DNA from: DASQZK01 sp963809925
GTDB taxonomy: Bacteria > Bacteroidota > Bacteroidia > Bacteroidales > GCA-2748055
Direction: 5' to 3'
DNA: 64,000 bases
Assembly (NCBI GenBank): GCA_963809925.1
Contig: CAWELH010000010.1
Location: 248,001 to 312,000, forward strand
The position numbers and the translations under genes are program-made. This document shows, in pieces, positions 61,682-64,000 of this stretch. The notes below the pieces were generated by a model. That model saw only the letters and a list, made by a program, of their open reading frames with translations. It was not told where the DNA came from and ran no database searches. Each line of letters starts with the position of its first letter. The first letter of the stretch is position 1.

Positions 61682-62751
61682 AAAAAAAGAATTTTACTTC
61701 ACGAAGATAACCTATAAGAGAGTGAAATGAAAACATGAGATAAACAGAGTGATGCGGAAAGTTTATTTACTGCCGTAACATTCAATTCTACCGTATAGAA
61801 GGAGGGCTGACGATCAAATATCGAATCCTCCCGCACTTAAATACAGATCAATAATTAATTAAGCTTCTATTTATCAATGAATTAGGCATATATTTTTCGC
61901 GAATTGAAATTTTTGAACCCAAACAAATTTCCTCCAATCAGGCGATAATTTACTTCGCTACGTCCAGAAACGCTCAGGGAGAGAAGGTTTTCTGTCTGGA
62001 ATAAAAATTTATAGGTAAGGACATACAATTCCCCAGGAATAATTCCGGACTCTATTCATCACAAGACGGTCGGGTAGGGTTGAGGATAAATTCAGGCTGT
62101 GAAAATAAATAGTAATAACAATAAATATTGGTTACATAAGTATACATAAGTCAATATATATCGGAGTAATTTACAAAAATAACCAGCAAACAACGTATTT
62201 TAAGGAGTGCCAATGAAAGCACAATGTTTATTCTTGTATACATAAAAATTATTTAATAATTATAATTATATACATCTAATTACCAGTCATATACAGCAAT
62301 TATATAACCTATGAATTGACATATAACCAATGAAAAAGATGAATCCTGTTGAATATGTGTACAATATTTGATATAACCGATTTTAAATCGTTAAATACCA
62401 ATTATATACATTATTTAAGTGAAGTATTACTTCATTTAAAGGGATTTAAATAGAGGAATTGTGATACAATAGCTTACGTCATAAATGAATAAAACACGAA
62501 ATACACCTCCTCATAAGACATATTTCGGATAGTTTATTATTGTAAACCTGGTTACAAAAATACAAATTTTAATTGTTATACATGTAAACACAATATTGAT
62601 TACATTTGTAAATACAAAACTGAAGTGAGCGCATGAAGTGACGATCCAAACGTATGTTTAATATGAAATCACAGTTTAATACATATCTACACCTCCTGAG
62701 TTACGCCCTGATCCTCATATCTTTATCCATCACCCCATCACTACTTTTTAA

Positions 62752-62824
62752 TTTGTTGATTTGTTGATTTGTTGATTTAGTGATTTGTTGATTTAGTGAT
62801 TTGTTGATTTGTTGATTTAGTGAA
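62752..62824. repeat. 8-bp tandem array, TTGTTGAT/TTAGTGAT type
   Basis: About nine copies of the 8-bp unit TTGTTGAT, three of them as the variant TTAGTGAT, in strict 8-bp register. Confidence 0.92.
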
Positions 62825-62850
62825 TTAATGAGTGATTTAATGGGTATTTC

Positions 62851-62960
62851 TCACTCCATAACTCCATAACCCCATAACCCCATAACCCCATAACTTCATA
62901 ACTCCATAACTCCATAACTCCATAACTCCATAACTCCATAACTCCATAACCCCATAACTT
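62851..62960. repeat. 8-bp tandem array, TCCATAAC/CCCATAAC type
   Basis: About thirteen copies of an 8-bp unit (TCCATAAC, CCCATAAC, TTCATAAC) ending 22 nt before the HTH gene. Same family as the arrays at 23113-23202 and 57171-57231. Confidence 0.93.
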
Positions 62961-62982
62961 TACTCCTAAACATCAATCTAAA

Positions 62983-63423
62983 ATGAAAGAACGACTGGAA
63001 ATGATCCTTGAAAAATACGGGATATCGGCTTCAAAACTTGCTGAAATTCTCGATGTACAACGTTCCGGCATATCTCATATCCTGGCCGGAAGGAACAATC
63101 CAAGCTACGACTTCCTGGTGCGACTTCTTGAGCACTTTTCAGATATCGACGCAAACTGGTTGCTTAGTGGGGAAGGAAAGATGCTTAAAAATCCGGAGAA
63201 TGAATTATTAACAGAAAAAGACACCAATACCCAAATTCCCCATATACCGGAGTCCTTAACAACCCAAAGTAAGCAAGACGATCCCGTAAAAGAAGAAAAA
63301 ATATCTAAAGAAAAACCGGAAGTTTACAAAGGTAAACAAGCATATTCTTCACCCGAGGATAATATTTCCGGGTTGTTTATTCTGTATTCCGATGGAACCT
63401 TCAGGAGATATAAGCCGGAATAG
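62983..63423 (+). CDS. XRE-type helix-turn-helix regulator
   Basis: A 146-residue protein with an N-terminal HTH_3 domain (about 1-62; SASKLAEILDVQRSGISHIL is the HTH) and the downstream motif DANWLLSGEGKML that is typical of small Bacteroidetes/phage-like XRE regulators. A polar linker rich in Lys, Glu, Pro and Thr (about 70-120) leads to a short C-terminal element SGLFILYSDGTFRRY. Effector and targets unknown. The pyrD gene follows 31 nt after the stop. The upstream region is the AT-rich, array-containing gap. Confidence 0.85.
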   Translation: MKERLEMILEKYGISASKLAEILDVQRSGISHILAGRNNPSYDFLVRLLEHFSDIDANWLLSGEGKMLKNPENELLTEKDTNTQIPHIPESLTTQSKQDDPVKEEKISKEKPEVYKGKQAYSSPEDNISGLFILYSDGTFRRYKPE

Positions 63424-63454
63424 AATATTCTGTTTATATTTGCATAAAAATTGT

Positions 63455-64000
63455 ATGTATAAGCGCTTTTTGCGGCCATTCTTGTTCAAACTCTCTCCTG
63501 AAACCGTTCACAGTCTGATTGTTGGTCTGGTAAAATTCATTTCTAAAATTCCCTTTTCATCTTCGCTTGCATTAAAGATCTTTGGAATGCGACATCCATT
63601 GCTGGAGAAAGAAATACTGGGATTTCACTTTAAGAATCCTGTTGGGTTGGCTGCAGGTTTTGATAAAAACGCATCTTTTTACAAAGACTTCAGGATGTTT
63701 GGCTTTGGATTTATCGAAATCGGTACGGTTACTCCAAGGCCACAACCGGGAAATTCCAGGCCCAGAAGTTTTCGTCTTCCTGAAGACAAGGCACTAATAA
63801 ATCGAATGGGCTTTAACAATGACGGTGTTGATGAAGCTGTGAAGAGGTTAAAATCACGACCGAAAGACTATATCATTGGCGGTAACATCGGGAAAAACAC
63901 GCTTACACCAAATGTGAGGGCTGTGGAGGATTATGAATACTGCTTTAACAAACTGTACGACTATGTCGATTATTTCGTTGTTAATGTAAGTTGTCCCAAT
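63455..64000 (+). CDS. pyrD: Dihydroorotate dehydrogenase (quinone), class 2, 3' end outside window
   Basis: The first 182 codons of class 2 dihydroorotate dehydrogenase, running off the right edge. ATG at 63455 gives MYKRFLRPFLFKLSPETVH, the membrane-associated N-terminal helices of class 2, then PVGLAAGFDKNA (FMN-binding), EIGTVTPRPQPGNSRPR and RMGFNNDG, and near the edge VNVSCPN. It catalyses dihydroorotate to orotate in pyrimidine synthesis with quinone as acceptor. A TATATTTG element (63435-63442) lies just before the start. The class 2 type implies quinones and a respiratory chain of some kind in this organism. Confidence 0.94.
   Translation, partial: MYKRFLRPFLFKLSPETVHSLIVGLVKFISKIPFSSSLALKIFGMRHPLLEKEILGFHFKNPVGLAAGFDKNASFYKDFRMFGFGFIEIGTVTPRPQPGNSRPRSFRLPEDKALINRMGFNNDGVDEAVKRLKSRPKDYIIGGNIGKNTLTPNVRAVEDYEYCFNKLYDYVDYFVVNVSCPN

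Larger units (their letters stand above)
61682..62982. other. AT-rich intergenic region with repeated TATACA motifs and tandem arrays
   Basis: About 1.3 kb without a supportable gene, clearly richer in A+T than its surroundings, most of all between about 62100 and 62640. It contains many TATACA-type words (for example 62141, 62236, 62267, 62289, 62403, 62575) and TGTAAAC-type words (about 62541, 62583, 62607) but no long palindrome. A composite hairpin GGAGG...CCTCC lies at about 61801-61832. The right part (62727-62960) holds 8-bp tandem arrays. I do not see a coding, tRNA or known ncRNA signal. Confidence 0.65.

Overview
The window looks like a chromosomal segment of a Bacteroidetes/Bacteroidales-type bacterium that lives at least partly by fermentation. 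The evidence is the gene families (TonB-dependent receptor with a carboxypeptidase-like regulatory domain, DUF4301, bifunctional HisB and HisIE fusions, many short SPII lipoproteins, 2-gene indolepyruvate oxidoreductase), the scarcity of Shine-Dalgarno sequences, and several matches to the Bacteroidetes promoter consensus (TTTG then TAnnTTTG). I see no rRNA, tRNA, CRISPR array, transposase or phage gene.

Layout. 1-4.1 kb: an ECF sigma factor with a partial anti-sigma-like membrane protein, a tiny lipoprotein, a membrane protein and an M28 peptidase. 4.4-12 kb: a TetR-controlled efflux operon (TetR, TolC, HlyD, two ABC ATPases, a HAD phosphatase, two ABC-2 permeases), a split version of the YbhGFSR type. 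12-15 kb: a TlpA-like thioredoxin, a ComB-type phosphatase and a YihY/BrkB membrane protein. 15-22.2 kb: a complete histidine operon hisGDCBHAF(IE), preceded by a short leader ORF with five His codons and an intrinsic terminator, which together make a classical attenuator. 22.2-23.2 kb: a repeat-filled intergenic region. 23.2-30 kb (minus strand): ornithine aminotransferase with an M13 peptidase, then a TonB receptor with a small partner. 30-34.5 kb: YjbQ, indolepyruvate oxidoreductase iorAB, DUF4301. 34.5-41.6 kb: a probable phosphate region with a beta-helix lipoprotein, a porin-like barrel, a PiT transporter fused to a PhoU-like domain, and two paralogous PhoB/OmpR-type response regulators with no kinase beside them. 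41.6-48.8 kb: housekeeping and unknown genes (TPR protein, omega-amidase-like nitrilase, SlyD, cation/proton antiporter, small OM barrel, SDR). 48.9-54.3 kb (minus strand): an acid-forming fermentation cluster pta - hbd-like - ackA - ptb - buk. 54.4-64 kb: DUF1338 dioxygenase-like protein, membrane ferredoxin with cupin, a 979-residue FAD/Fe-S dehydrogenase, a dicarboxylate/glutamate symporter, a 1.3-kb AT-rich region, an HTH regulator, and the 5' part of pyrD.

How the parts fit. Peptidases, ornithine aminotransferase and indolepyruvate oxidoreductase suggest amino-acid catabolism; the resulting acyl-CoAs could be turned into acids and ATP by the Pta/AckA and Ptb/Buk pairs. The most informative regulatory signal is the his attenuator: leader ORF 15030-15095, antiterminator strand 15098-15104, terminator 15129-15163. 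The most unusual non-coding structure is a family of 8-bp-period tandem repeats (TCCxTAAC-like and TTGTTGAT-like) that recurs in three separate intergenic regions.
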